Shown here: positions 63,842-64,000 of the stretch, in pieces
How the letters are laid out: each line of letters opens with the position of its first letter
How positions within the stretch are numbered: position 1 is the first letter of the stretch
NCBI GenBank assembly: GCA_021904315.1
Contig: CM038922.1
Span: forward strand, 13,119,347-13,183,346
Direction of reading: 5' to 3'
DNA from: Sphagnum magellanicum
Taxonomy: Eukaryota > Streptophyta > Sphagnopsida > Sphagnales > Sphagnaceae
Length of the DNA stretch: 64,000 bases
Made by a program: the position numbers and the translations under genes
The notes under the pieces: model-generated
Seen by the model: only the letters and a program-made list of their open reading frames with translations
Told to the model about the DNA's origin: nothing
Databases searched by the model: none

Positions 63842-64000
63842 GTGTGTTATTTCAACAATGTTTGGTTGATGTTTTTGATTTTTTAAAAAAACTTTTCTTT
63901 TCAAACAACTGTCCGTGGTCACTGTCCGGCTGGAGTCATTGTCACATACAGACCAAGTGAATTAATATATATGATACATGGGTTGGGGAGGGGGGAGAGC

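Overview
This is nuclear DNA from a land plant. Genes have many short GT-AG introns (0.1-0.9 kb), lie far apart in AT-rich DNA full of small repeats, and match plant forms of their families. I cannot name the species. The DNA looks more like a non-flowering plant than a flowering one, but that is only an impression.

Layout. About 1-6 kb is AT-rich and holds a relic of a pogo/CENP-B-like (DDE_1) transposase. 6.07-9.98 kb carries the splicing factor YJU2 (+, 10 exons, 381 aa). 11.85-12.77 kb is a DNA element with inverted ends; a short relative lies at 61.28-61.61 kb. 15.7-16.3 kb holds a decayed 3' end of a GH31 gene. 18.77-22.45 kb carries an intact secreted GH31 alpha-glucosidase/alpha-xylosidase-like gene (+, 3 exons, 954 aa). 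23.45-28.99 kb carries FAM91 (-, 10 exons, 945 aa), convergent with GH31. 34.15-35.34 kb carries a plant/fungal atypical dual-specificity phosphatase (PFA-DSP, -, 5 exons, 182 aa). 47.50-51.06 kb carries inositol phosphorylceramide synthase (IPCS, +, 11 exons, about 328 aa). From 51 kb to the end I see only repeats, a second DDE transposase relic, two MITE-like elements, and a possible first exon of a secreted protein at 63.7 kb. Every model above keeps frame across all its junctions and ends at a stop.

The most interesting structure lies between 30 and 48 kb. DNA at 30.5-36.3 kb is repeated in direct orientation at 39.2-47.8 kb. The left copy ends inside IPCS intron 1 and is joined directly to the middle of GH31 exon 1 (36.33 kb). 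One tandem duplication running from GH31 exon 1 to IPCS intron 1 gives exactly this join. Later deletions in the second copy would have removed the second FAM91 and PFA-DSP and part of GH31. The result is a chimeric IPCS/GH31 pseudogene. One repeat unit of about 73 bp in the left copy is a tandem array of about 15 units in the right copy.

The genes do not form one pathway. FAM91 and IPCS both act at or near the Golgi/TGN. IPCS and PFA-DSP both touch inositol chemistry. GH31 is probably a wall or apoplast enzyme. I found no clearly new biological system; the rearrangement history and the elements are what deserve follow-up.
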